Shown: piece after piece, positions 44,961-55,607 of the stretch
Numbering within the stretch: the stretch's first letter is position 1
Layout of the letters: each line of letters starts with the position of its first letter
Assembly: GCA_949126835.1 (NCBI GenBank)
Contig: CASBPS010000168.1
Location: 100,001-164,000 of the forward strand
Origin: Anisus vortex
Lineage: Eukaryota > Mollusca > Gastropoda > Planorbidae
Direction: 5' to 3'
DNA length: 64,000 bases
Program-made: the position numbers and the translations under genes
Notes under the pieces: generated by a model
The model's input: the letters and a program-made list of their open reading frames with translations, nothing else
The model's database searches: none
What the model was told of the DNA's origin: nothing

Positions 44961-47320
44961 ATATGTTACAGACGCTCCTTCAATAAAAAAAATTATTGCG
45001 TCCTATGCTTATCCCTGGTTTGAGTCCAGTCTTGCATTTTGATTAGTGTTTTAAATGATGTTAAGTTATTGGTTTTACTGGTTTGTTCAGGCAACCCATT
45101 CCTTACCGGGATGCCACTCTGGAAGAAAGAGTACTTTTATGCATTTGTTCTAGCATATGTGATAAGTAAGTATTTATGTACTTTTGTTTATCTGAGCACT
45201 GTAATAGATTGTTATTGCATTTCTAAGTTAAAATGTAATGCTTTACGTATTATTACTACATTATCCTTGCCCTTCTGTTATCTAGTGTTTCTAGGTTCAA
45301 TGATTTAACTATTGGTGTTAGTCTTGTAAGTTGTGAATACTGGCTTTAGTACTAGTAATGAATCATGCAGCTCTTTTCTGAATTTGTTCTAATTTTTTTA
45401 TGTTTTCTTTAGTTGTTGGCTCCCAAACAGAAAGATGCATATTCTAGTATAGGACTAACCAATGTGACATAACATTTTAGTTTTATATTCTTACTAGTGG
45501 TTATGCCCGTCAAAATGACGGAGAAACGAATGACTACAATGTGTTTTGTTAAGAGATAAAGAAAAGAGACTATATTACAAAAAAGACAATGAAAGTTTTT
45601 TTTCGGTATTTAATTTTTGTTCTTGCTTATTGTATCAATAAAACAGTACTGAGAATGTTTCTTTTGGTATTTAGTTTTTATTTTATATTGTTGCTGTCAA
45701 GCTTATGGTAACCGGTATTTGAAAGTAATCATTTATAGGCCTAACTTGTTTTTTTATAATTCGTATCATTTAATTTATAGAGTGTATACAGTCGCCTATT
45801 AAAGGATATTCTCAATAGTGACGTAAATCCATTAAATAATTAAAACATTTGGTTACTTTTTACTTTAAAAGGATAATGCAAACATCAATAATGAAAACAT
45901 AAATAATTTGATAGACATTACATCATACGCTAGTATTTTTTAAAGTAAACAATTGAAACTCTCCAAGCCAAATTGCTGTGCGTAACTTATAAAAAAGGTC
46001 TGGCCACATTATAAAAACAACAGCATAATTGGGGAAACCCGAAAAGACCCTCGCGTTCAACATACAAAATATTGCGTTCAACATAGTAATGAACGGAAAT
46101 GGCCATTTGCTATGTACGGTTATATTTAATTTGCATGGCTGGTTCTAACATTTTGAATGTTTTAAATTAACACATTCATGATTATAAGTCATAAAATAAT
46201 ATTATCTTTTGGAGTACGTTTCCGATTTATACATTTAATTTTTGTCCCTATTAGTCAAACGGCTTAGGTGCCTATAGCGAACAAACATATATATATATAT
46301 ATATAAACAAACAAACTCAGGGCAATTATATATGTTGATGATTACATTTGTAGAAGTTCCTTTTTTTAAAGCCTAATGTTTTGTTACATTTTGTCATTAC
46401 TTCATCAATATTTATTGTTACGATCCGCTGGTCTTCTGTTGTCTGTCTAGGAAGTTGTTCATTATAATAATAAACTCAAAGCCGCTCTAGTTGTTTTTTT
46501 AGTTGATGGGTCTCAAAAAGTCAAACAGAAGATGCATATTCAGGTATAGATCTAACTAATGTTAGATTGCATTTTAGCTTTGTGATAATGTTACATTTGT
46601 CAAAGTTACTTTTTATGAAGATTAATGTTTTGTTAGATTTTTTAAGTCCTTCACGATTCATTCATTACAAGTACTTTAAATATTTAGTTTGAGTTAGGTC
46701 TTTTCAATGAAAGAAGTAGTTTGTATTCATTTGTTTCTTTTTCTGGGATACTCTTAGTAGTTGACACTTTTCTGGGTTGAAAGACATATTCCAGTTAGTC
46801 TCCTATTTCTGTAATTCATTCAAATCTTTTTGTAAAATGTCAGTAGGCCTATCTTTTTCTATATTTTTTAAACTGTAAATCATACAATCATCTGCAAATA
46901 ACTTTTAAAAAAAATTCTGTATTGATGCCATGGAGTAAGTCATTAATATAAATTAGAAATAGTAGGGCCCTAGAACAGTTCCTTGTGAAAGTCCTGAATT
47001 TACAGTTATTGGTGGTGATTTAGAGACAATAATTATTACAGTTTGTTCTCTACCTATCAGAAAGTCTTGAATCCACTGATGTGAGGGACGCAGAGATGCC
47101 AACAAATTAACATTTTTTGTTAGTAATTTAGTAAGTTGAACTTTGTGGAAAGATTTGGAAAAATCTAGTAATGAAGCATCAATTTGGTTATTAAATCAGC
47201 TAATCCTTTACCTTTATTTAGACAAGTTATCTATTAAACGTATTAATTATGTTTCACATTATCGCTTTTTCCTAATGTTGATGTGGGCATTTTGCATTTA
47301 TTTTAAAATTATATTATGTG
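44961..47320 (-). pseudogene. LINE-A copy 2, split by a Helitron
   Basis: Minus-strand LINE-A running from RT sequences near 47300 to its 3' tail at 44965-45060 (AGACGCTCCTTCAAT, ATTGCGTCCTATGC, complement of the tail). It parallels copy 1 at 36905-37990 almost base for base in places (GAAATAGTAGGGCCCTAGAACAGTTCC region at 46950; CAGTTTGTTCTCTACC at 47039). It is full of frameshifts and stops. The segment around 46440-46540 is rearranged, with part of the C-terminal region repeated. Helitron 45494-46341 lies within it. Confidence 0.85.
45494..46341 (-). mobile_element. Complete non-autonomous Helitron, 848 bp
   Basis: Read on the minus strand it begins TCATCAACATATATAATT and ends with hairpin CCGTCATTTTGACGG, GCATAACCA, CTAG. 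It is flanked by A and T without duplication. The interrupted LINE-A sequence is uninterrupted at the same place in copy 1 (37246/37247), where TTCTTA meets TTACATTTG. Insertion between A and T, 5' TC, the 3' hairpin plus CTAG, and no TIRs fit Helitrons. There is no ORF inside. Confidence 0.9.
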
Positions 47321-47934
47321 TCAGTGGAATTTTCAGGCTACAGTACAATGAAATATTTTCACTGCTGTTTCTTTTTAAAAAGTTTCAGTGGTTTATCTAC
47401 CTTGCAGGGCTGGATTTAAGCAAAAAAAGCACTGCTTTCACTGAACTTTCAGTGTCATCAAGGAAACGTACTTTAAAAAAAATTCTTTTATTTTTATCAT
47501 TGTAGTAGTGTAGTTCACAGATCTTTGAACTACATAATATAAAGTCTATAAGGGAACGGGGCACCATAATATTTTATGTGCTGAGGGTCTTTAATGGTCT
47601 TAATCCAGCCCTGCTCCTTTGTGTTATTTAGTCTCTAACTTTGTCCAGACGTAACTGACATCCATAATATACCTTAATTTCTGCTAAACCATGTCAATTT
47701 ATTCCATAGACTTGGTGATGAAATTATAAGAAGCCACATTTTTTTTTGCTATTCTTGATTACGTAATGTTTTAAATATGGTAATAAAATACTGATATCCA
47801 ATCAAGCCCTAAACATGTTAGTACATTAATTTTTTTTTTTATTTTGTTTCATTGTTATCGTTGTTATGTCTTTTAAAAGCTATAAATCAGTATCATTGAG
47901 GTGTTTGGTGTAGGAGCGGGGTGTCTGCCAAAAA
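47321..47934. other. Non-coding spacer
   Basis: No gene or element is recognised. An ORF ending near 47505 has a low-complexity hydrophobic translation and is not supported. Confidence 0.45.
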
Positions 47935-48400
47935 TAATACAATACTAATAATTTATGATTGACCTCCCCATTCTACCATACTAATAATACTAATAATTTA
48001 TGATTGACCACCCCATCTCACCATACTAATAATACTAATAATGTATGATTGACCACCCCATCTCACCATACTAATAATACTAATAATTTATGATTGACCT
48101 CCCCATTCTACCATACTAATAATACTAATAATTTATGATTGACCTCCCCATCTCACCATACTAATAATACTAATAATTTATGATTGACCTCCCCATTCTA
48201 CCATACTAATAATACTAATAATTTATGATTGACCTCCCCATCTCACCATACTAATAATACTAATAATTTATGATTGACCTCCCCATTCTACCATACTAAT
48301 AATACTAATAATTTATGATTGACCACCCCATCTCACCATACTAATACTACTAATAATTTATGATGGACCACCCCATTCCACCATACTAATACATACTAAT
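47935..48400 (+). repeat. Minisatellite, 45-bp unit in 90-bp higher order
   Basis: About ten tandem copies of CCATACTAATAATACTAATA followed by ATTTATGATTGACC and a C-rich end. Units alternate between a CCCCATTCTA and a CCCCATCTCA ending over most of the array, giving a 90-bp higher-order period. Confidence 0.92.
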
Positions 48401-48626
48401 ACCTCGACATTCTACCATTTATTGCTACTAGAAATTTTACTTTAAGAATGTTGACTCACCCTACTCATTCTGAATATAAAACATTCTTTGCTGAGGTGCT
48501 CTTGTAATAAACATCTCATTTCTGATATTGTTTTAGTTTTGTTTTAATGTACCGTAATTCTTTAGGCTATTTGGCTGACTCGAGAGAGGAGAGGCACTTT
48601 TTTTTTATGCTAACTCTGGTGTTGAG

Positions 48627-48780
48627 AGGCCGCCTGGTCCAGTGGTTAGTTCACCGGACTGTCAACCGACACGTCATGGGTTCTATACCTGCCACCCTGC
48701 AGGAGTTTTAGGCCTAGTGGACGTAATAATCTTCTATCTAGAAGGAATGTCTGTAAAACTTAAGTTAAGTTCAGTAACTT
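48627..48780 (+). mobile_element. SINE-A: tRNA-like head with LINE-A-type tail
   Basis: GGCCGCCTGGTCCAGTGGTT contains an A box (TGGTCCAGTGG, 48635-48645) and GGTTCTATACC (48679-48689) is a B box, spaced as in a tRNA-derived pol III promoter. After GCCACCCTGCAGGAGTTTTA, the 3' part GGACGTAATAATCTTCTATC, TAGAAGGAATGTCTGTAA resembles the LINE-A tail (GGACGCAATAATCTTCTTTA, TAGAAGGAGCGTCTGTAA). A shared 3' end of this kind is how SINEs borrow LINE machinery. Confidence 0.8.
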
Positions 48781-48840
48781 TGTTTGATTTTTGGTAAATG
48801 TGTAAGAAGGAAAAAAGAAGAATTATTTTTTTATGCAGAG

Positions 48841-50520
48841 CATAAGTTCTCAACGGGGGCGATTTCGCCCCCCCCCCCCCGGGGCGGTGAGAAGCTTTAG
48901 GTGGCGCTGACATTCCCGGGGGCGATTGGGGGGGGGGGGGTTGAAGGGCAGGTGGGCGGTACAAACGTACTTGAAATAATTTGAACACCTCAGCTATTTG
49001 AATCGATTAGTTTTTGGGTGAAATGTGATGTAAACGCAAGTGCTGCTAAATATCTGATAACCCCCAAAAGTAATATTAATATTATTAATAAGAAATATAG
49101 GACTTGTAATGACTTTTCCAAGAAGTAGGGGTTAGTATTTGGCAAATATGGTGGGCGGTCTGCTAATATTAATGATATTTAGATCTCAGTTTTACTGATA
49201 TGTCTTTAAAGTGTTTAACACCTTTACAAACTAGAAGCTATTGAGGTTTAGCGGTATAGATTCGTTGTACACATAAACTCTTTTTACAGTTTATCATTTC
49301 AAAGTTATAAATTGTAATCCATTCATTTTTTTATAACAAAAAAAAGGAACAAAAATATTAGCTAAAATAAAACGGGCTAATTATCTCCCTTTAATTAAAA
49401 ACTGTTTTCACATTTGATTCAATAGTGATGCCGAACAAGTTCTGTTTTGTAATATAACAATCATTACTGACTATTATTATTTCTTTTTAAATATTATTAT
49501 GGTATTCATAACAAGATTTAATTATTAGAGGGTCAAAATAATTTACGTTAAAAGATGTAAATAAACATTTCCTGCATTAATTGTTTGTCCATTTAAGGAG
49601 TTTATATTTTAACATTAATAATTACACAAATTACATAATATAGTGCTATTAAATAAGTCTCTTACATTTTTAAATTAATAATACAAATAAATTTGTTATA
49701 GAATTAATTATATTTATGTTTAATTAAAGAAGATAAGTATAAAAACTTGTTTAAAGGTAATTACATGTATTCTGTATTAATTAATGAGCGGTCAAGTGTA
49801 GGTGACCTCTTTGTAGACCTATGCTTAAAACAGCTTTGAGGTGCAATAAAATCTCTTCACAGGTGTAAATTGAACCAAAAGCCAAAAATAAAAAAGCGAA
49901 TGCCAAGCAGTTGAGAATAGCAGACGACTTTCCTAAGCAGCTTTCTTCCAGATTTTTTCCGCAAATGGGCATCCCATTTTTTAAATGTTTAAAATTCAAC
50001 TTGCTCCATTTTAAAATCGCCAGTATTCCTACACTTAAAATATGATCTACATCTAAGAAGGTTGTAGCAATATCAAAACAGTTAGACTTGATGTGGTATG
50101 AAAAAAATGATAATCAATTTGAAAGACTTGCCTTTGATTAGAAAACTCCAATTTGAGTGCTTCGATGTAGGCTACTTCTAACTTCTACTTCTGAAAAAAA
50201 TCCCAACTTTCTATATTAATATATTGTTAAACATATGAATGTACATGTAGCTAAAATGTTTTAAAATTGATTTCACGACAAGATATGTCCAGTTTAAATG
50301 CAAACCCATTCCAGTGGTCCTTGTAAATGCAAGTCTAACTGACTGAAATATGTCAGAAACATCAGCTATGACATATTTAACATAACAGTCAGTTTTCCTC
50401 ATTCAGAACCGGAAAATGTTGTTTTTATCAACAAACAAAAACTCTAGGAGGTCTCTCTCGTCTCATGGAATATCGTTTCGTCTGCCAATACCTTTGGTAT
50501 CTTTGGTACCCTGATCTAGA
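48841..50520 (+). mobile_element. Decayed longer hAT-like copy, hAT-1 type left end
   Basis: Starts CATAAGTTCTCAACGGGGGC, like hAT-1 at 16784, with GGTGAGAAGCTTTAGGTGGC. It lacks the SINE-A-like insert of the other two copies (GGCGGTCTGCTAATATTAAT is continuous at 49156). From about 49460 it follows the longer variant seen at 24400-24600, then a transposase relic (49781-49999, minus strand), then the AATGCAAACCCATTCCAGTG segment and GAGGTCTCTCTCGTC near 50450. No matching right terminus was found. Confidence 0.65.
49781..49999 (-). pseudogene. hAT transposase C-terminal (dimerisation) relic
   Basis: The minus-strand frame contains FLFLAFGSIYTCEEILLHLK, then a HLTAH-type ending. The FGSxYxCE...LK pattern followed by a L-T-x-H motif corresponds to the hATC dimerisation region. 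The alignment is short and imperfect, but its position inside a hAT-like element supports it. Confidence 0.45.
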
Positions 50521-50829
50521 GTAGGCCTACATTGTGAGATTACCTAAAGACATCACAATAATCTTTATAACTGGATGCGTCCACGCTACCGGACAATCAA
50601 GCTTTACTTTCAGCTTACGTTAATTTGAGTTAATTAAAAACGAGAAAATGTGCCCATTTCGAAAAAATAAATAAATATTAAAATCTATTAGACTACTTGT
50701 ACTAGAAGACTTTTAAAACACAAATTTGCTCCAGCGGCGATGGTATAACGTACGGGTATCGTGTAATATTGTAGTGAACGATACAGAGAATCACCAAGAC
50801 TTTTAGTAACTAAATGTTGTCACACAATG
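50521..50829. other. Non-coding spacer
   Basis: Nothing is recognised between the hAT-like copy and the minisatellite. Confidence 0.45.
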
Positions 50830-52315
50830 GAGAGGGAAGGTTTTAATCTGTATGGGGAGGGAAGGTTTTAATCTGTATGGGGGAGTGAAGGTTTTAATCT
50901 ATATGGGGGAGGAAAGGTTTTAATCTATATGGGGGAGGGAAGGTTTAAATCTGTATGGGGAGGGAAGGTCTTAATCTGTATGGGGGAGGGAAGGTTTTAA
51001 TCTGTATGGGGGAGGGAAGGTTTTAATCTATATGGGGGAGGGAAGGTTTTAATCTGTATGGGGGAGGGAATGTTTTAATCTATATGGGGGAGGGAAGGTT
51101 TTAATCTGTATGGGGGAGGGAAGGTTTAAATCTATATGGGGGAGGAAAGGTTTTAATCTGTATGGGGGAGGGAAGGTTTTAATCTGTATGGAGAGGGAAG
51201 GTTTTAACCTATATGGGGCAGGGAAGGTTTTAATCTGTATGGAGAGGGAAGGTTTTAATCTATATGGGGGAGGGAAGGTTTTTATCTGTATGGAGAGGGA
51301 AGGTTTTAATCTATATGGGGGAGGGAAGGTTTTAATCTGTATGGAGAGGGAAGGTTTTAATCTATATGGGGGAGGGAAGGTTTTAATCTGTATGGAGAGG
51401 GAAGGTTTTAATCTATATGGGGGAGGGAAGGTTTTAATCTGTATGGGGGAGAAAAGGTTTTAATCTATATGGGGGAGGGAAGGTTTTAATCTGTATGGAG
51501 AGGGAAGGTTTTAATCTATATGGGGGAGGTAAGGTTTTAATCTGTATGGAGAGGGAAGGTTTTAATCTATATGGGGAGGAAAGGTTTTAATCTGTATGGA
51601 GAGGTAAGGTTTTAATCTATATGGGGGAGGGAAGGTTTTAATCTGTATGGAGAGGGAAGGTTTTAATCTATATGGGGGAGGGAAGGTTTTAATCTATATG
51701 GGGGAGGGAAGGTTTTAATCTGTTTGGGGGAGGGAAGGTTTTAATCTGTATGGGGGAGGGAAGGTTTTAATCTGTATGGGGGAGGGAAGGTTTTAATCTG
51801 TATGGAGAGGGAAGGTTTTAATCTATATGGGGGAGGGAAGGTTTTAATCTATATGGGGGAGGGAAGGTTTTAATCTGTATGGGGGAGGGAAGGTTTTAAT
51901 CTATATGGGGGAGGGAAGGTTTTAATCTGTATGGGGGAGGGAAGGTTTTAATCTGCATGGGGGAGGGAAGGCTTTAATCTGTATGGGGGAGGGAAGGTTT
52001 TAATCTGTATGGGGGAGGGAAGGTTTTAATCTGTATGGGGAGGGAAGGTTTTAATCTGTATGGAGAGGTAAGGTTATAATCGGTATGGTGAAAGAAGGTT
52101 TTAATCTGTATGGAGAGGGAAGGTTTTAATCTATATGGGGGAGGTAAGGTTTTAATCTGTATGGGGGAGGGAAGGTTTTAATCTGTATGGAGAGGGAAGG
52201 TTTTAATCTATATGGGGGAGGGAAGGTTTTAATCTGTATGGAGAGGGAAGGTTTTAATCTGTATGGAGAGGGAAGGTTTTAATCTATATGGGGAAGGAAG
52301 GTTTTAATCTGTATT
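50830..52315 (+). repeat. Minisatellite, alternating 25/26-bp units
   Basis: Nearly 60 tandem copies of AGGGAAGGTTTTAATCTRTA plus a TGGGGG or TGGAG end. The GGGGGAGGG form is 26 bp and the GGAGAGGG form 25 bp. In the middle of the array they alternate, giving a 51-bp period that is divisible by three and so leaves a 117-codon open frame at 51110-51463 that is not a gene. Confidence 0.95.
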
Positions 52316-52969
52316 ATTTTCTGTTTATTGTTTGTTCATGGTTATTTATTTTTAATCAGAAAAATACGTGAAGTATCTGTTTTAATTATTACATCTTTTG
52401 AGCGTGTTAATTGCAGAGGTCGAGAAGAACTGATTGAAATCTGGGATGATGACGACAACACTTAAACCTATAAATATCGCTGCACTACTTCCGGCATGCT
52501 ACTCTAACCATTTTCCGCCCAGCTGTTCCCGCTGGTCATCCCGTACTGCAATAAAGTGCATGTAAAGAAATATAAATAAAATACATGGTAAAGCATGCGA
52601 GGTAAGGGGTCATTTCCGGTCGCGAGCTCGGCTACTTCATTTCCGTAATTTGCTCTCTTATATTATGGTTTCCCTCGTGAATGGTGAGCGGTCGTTTGAA
52701 GAAAGTAGGCCTACGTGGATGGAATAGAGTTGTTTAGTTTCAGCTAGCATTTCTACACATATGACAGATCTATGCGTGAAGTTCAAGGCGAAGTGACTTC
52801 TGGTCTATGCCATAGACATCTTGATCCGTGGGCCCCTGAAATCACCGGTTTTGTTAAAATAGTAAAAGTAATCCGTTCGTTTCGAAATGATCAATAGGGC
52901 GGGTGATTTATGATATCTCTTTTTTTTAAAAGACGGACAAGCCTTCTCGTCTAACGTGTAAGGCGTGAC
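52316..52969. other. Non-coding spacer
   Basis: No gene is recognised; a CG-containing stretch at 52490-52640 has no ORF of note. Confidence 0.45.
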
Positions 52970-53255
52970 GTGGAATGTTTGGGTCAATGGGAGAACACGC
53001 CAAGACCCTGTCCGAGAAAAGCCGTCTCCGCAGTTACATGCACGACACTGTCTCCTCATCTGCGGAATTTCCCCGGAACATTAATGTGGTGGCTCGTATT
53101 CCTGCACTGTCGCCCGGTAGCACAAATACCAGACGTTATGCCTGGTCATTGCTTAATTTTGGATTGAAGTGAAAGGCAAGAGACCGTGGAGAGTGGCGTG
53201 CTTTGTCCCTATGTTCCACAAGGAACCCAAAGGACAGATCATGATGATGATGATG
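52970..53255 (+). pseudogene. Non-LTR retrotransposon C-terminal relic with (ATG)n tail
   Basis: Frame 52975-53172 (SEKSRLRSYMHDTVSSSAEF) and, after a stop and shift, KARDRGEWRALSLCSTRNPK with a stop at about 53240, immediately followed by (ATG)n at 53241-53255. DRxxWRxLxxxLCSTRNPK directly before a trinucleotide tail resembles the end of RTE-type LINE ORF2s. The first part is less certain. Confidence 0.55.
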
Positions 53256-53261
53256 CCTGGT

Positions 53262-53445
53262 CATCCAGGCACCGGGCTTGTCAAGGCAGGCTGTTGTTCA
53301 CATTTCTTCCTCCCCACCGAATCTCGGTGGCTCTCGCGGAACAGGGGCCGTCCTCCATGCGTTAGCTCGCCGGTGTAATGTTAACGGGAGAGTATCGGTG
53401 GCTTACACACTTTTCCAGTTTTGAGGCCCATGGATGCAGACGTTA
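53262..53445 (+). repeat. GC-rich interspersed repeat C, copy 2
   Basis: Shares CATCCAGGCACCGGG, ATGCGTTAGCTCGCCGG, GAGTATCGGTGGCTTACACA and TTTGAGGCCCATG with 15660-15885. A SINE-B-like piece (CATGAAGCAGCGTTCACCAG) follows at 53452. Confidence 0.6.
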
Positions 53446-54234
53446 TAGGACCCATGAAGCAGCGTTCACCAGTTCCCTTGATTTAAGCCAATGGGAAAAC
53501 TTCCTGAGTGTCCCCAGTACCAGGAGGCAATAACCCGTCCTCGTTCGGTAATGGTGGGTCGGCAGAAACCCTAACAGCACACTATATTGGCCCAATGTGG
53601 GCACAATATTTCGTCAATAATTAAACTATCTTTTGGGCAAAAATTTAAATCGTGTCCTGGAAAGTTCGCACTAAACCATGGGCTGGTAATCTTTTTGGTT
53701 GTTTCGAGTGGAAAAAAACAACAACCGTCTCGCTTGTGATTTAATGACGTAAAGGCTATGATTGTTTTGGCATTTAATTTGTTTTATTTCTGTTTAGCGA
53801 GTATTTCTTTTCTTTACAGGGAAGCAACTCAAGGAAGGGGTCTAATTTTGGTTTTGGTTAAATTCTTGGAAAAGGGCGATGGAGGCTAGTGTTCTTTATG
53901 CCTGCTATAATAGATATTCTTTATGACAGAAGACGTTCTATCTTGTGTCCGTTTGGCCAGGGTACTCCTGTCAGAGGCAAGCCGTTAGCTATGCTGAGTG
54001 GTCTAAGACTTCTCTCCATAGCTTAATGTACAATATATTTTATTATAATCGTATTGTCTTTCTTAATGTATTACAACACATATTATTTCATAGGTCATTA
54101 CCAGTTTATGTTTATTTAGAAACATCTATAGTATTCCATAGTCTACCTAAAAGTAAAGCTTGCAATGCTAAACACTATTCTGGTTATGGCCTACACTCAG
54201 AATGACATAGAAATAAAAAAAAAAGTAGTAAAAT
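53446..54234. other. Non-coding spacer
   Basis: Apart from the SINE-B-like scrap at 53452-53475, no feature is seen. Confidence 0.45.
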
Positions 54235-54360
54235 AACCCCGTCTGACTAAATTGATCCATAGTGCCGGTGAAGTAGCGTTTACCAATTGCTGTGACCACG
54301 GCATACTATGGGATTGTGTGGCTAGCACATCGCTACCATGCTACCTTTACTTTACACCAA
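54235..54360 (-). mobile_element. SINE-B body, minus strand
   Basis: GTCTGACTAAATTGATCCAT, GGTGAAGTAGCGTTTACCA, GTGTGGCTAGCACATCGC and CTTTACTTTACACC are the reverse complement of the SINE-B body, colinear with 32502-32690. Confidence 0.7.
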
Positions 54361-54464
54361 CTAAAATAAAATAAATATGAGACTTATATAGAGCATATCC
54401 CGTTCCCGTTGGGAACAGTTCTATGCGCTGCTGTAAACATAGTGCTGCCTGCTGGCGCAAATAC

Positions 54465-54597
54465 GTTTACAGGCCCAAAACTCCTGCAGGGTGACAGGGA
54501 TCCGCCGGTGGCAGAGATAGAACCCGAGACCTGTCCGTTGGTTTTTGGTTAACAGTCCGGTGTGCTAACCGCTAGACCAGCCGGCCTCACCAACTAG
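54465..54597 (-). mobile_element. SINE-A head, minus strand
   Basis: Read on the minus strand: GGCCGGCTGGTCTAGCGGTT (A box TGGTCTAGCGG), CACACCGGACTGTTAACC, then GGGTTCTATCTCTGCCACCG (decayed B box) and CCTGCAGGAGTTTTGGGCCT. The head is colinear with 48627-48715; the LINE-A-like tail is absent. Confidence 0.75.
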
Positions 54598-55280
54598 TGT
54601 CAAGTACCCATTTGAATTTGTTAGAATCAGAGACACTGTCGACTGTCGAGGCCCGGGACCAAATCCTATAAGCCTTAACCAGGATTTGAACCAAGGACTG
54701 CTTAAATTTCATTCGCAAGAAAAAATTTATTTAAATTATCTATTTTCCCTGGTGGCATTTTTGGCATTGAATGGGTAGCCTGAATTAATTTTTTTTTTAA
54801 TCAACATCAGCCTCTTAAAAAGAGTTCAAGACTAGATAAAATCACTTAATTAGCATATGACGGGAAAAATCGTTTCTAAAACAAAAAAAAAGGTTCGGCA
54901 ACATAATGATATGTGATAAGAAATAACGAGCCTTACAGATAGAAGTGGACATTGATAGACGGGATTGATGACACTGAATTGGGATGCAATAAATACTGTC
55001 GTTTTATGTTTACGGTGGTGATATTTGATTGCAAACTACTCTTTGAACTTTTGATCTTTCTTCCACTCTTTTGAAGACTAGTACAATACAGGCTCTATAG
55101 TTACGGTTCTTGTTTTTTTTTTTTTCGTGTGTGGATGTGGTTTCTGCTCAGCAAGCAGGGATGGGGAGGAGGGGGTTGGAGAGTCCTGATTATGTTGCGG
55201 ATTCTTGTGTGGGAGTGATATGTGAGTAAATAAAGTCAAGTGGATGACCTGGGCGGTGGGGGAGGGGGGGGACAAGGTCA
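54598..55280. other. Upstream flank of gene B
   Basis: No gene is seen. A T-run (55112-55124) and a G-rich patch (55156-55177) precede the promoter. Confidence 0.5.
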
Positions 55281-55340
55281 GTGGACGTCACTGGCTTCAG
55301 TATATAAGACAAGTGGTGCTCAAAGACTGGTTCACTTGGT
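55281..55340 (+). promoter_or_regulatory. Gene B core promoter: CRE half-site and TATA box
   Basis: TATATAAG (55301-55308) sits about 30 bp before TGGTTCACTTGGTCAATTGG, a reasonable start-site region, and about 300 bp before the start codon. GTGGACGTCACTGG just upstream (55281-55294) contains an ACGTCA half-site of the cAMP-response type. The next exon features follow in the right order. Transcription start is inferred, not observed. Confidence 0.6.
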
Positions 55341-55607
55341 CAATTGGTCAACTTTAGATAGTTTTAGTACTTTTAGAAGGTGGTCAACTAACGTATTATA
55401 ATTCGTGAAAATTAACGCAAACCAAAAAATTAAAGATTTAGTATTTGCAATAACACTATTGCATTAAAAAAAGTTACTTAATTGTTAATATGCAAACTAG
55501 TTGAAGTAGTTATATTTAAGTCCAAGTATATTTTGAAGAAGCTAGTAGTCCAAATTGAAATCCAATTCTTTCAAGTAGACATATAGACTAAATTAAACTT
55601 TATAAAA

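Noticed and set aside
47143..47505. 120-residue hydrophobic ORF
   Set aside because: It overlaps the antisense LINE-A copy and AT-rich flank; no motif supports a protein.
48627..48700. Functional tRNA gene
   Set aside because: A and B boxes are present but the body does not fold into a full cloverleaf and a SINE tail follows. The same holds for the B box at 63332.
51110..51463. 117-residue repetitive ORF
   Set aside because: It is the minisatellite read in frame because unit pairs total 51 bp; codon pattern follows the DNA repeat and there are no splice or start features.
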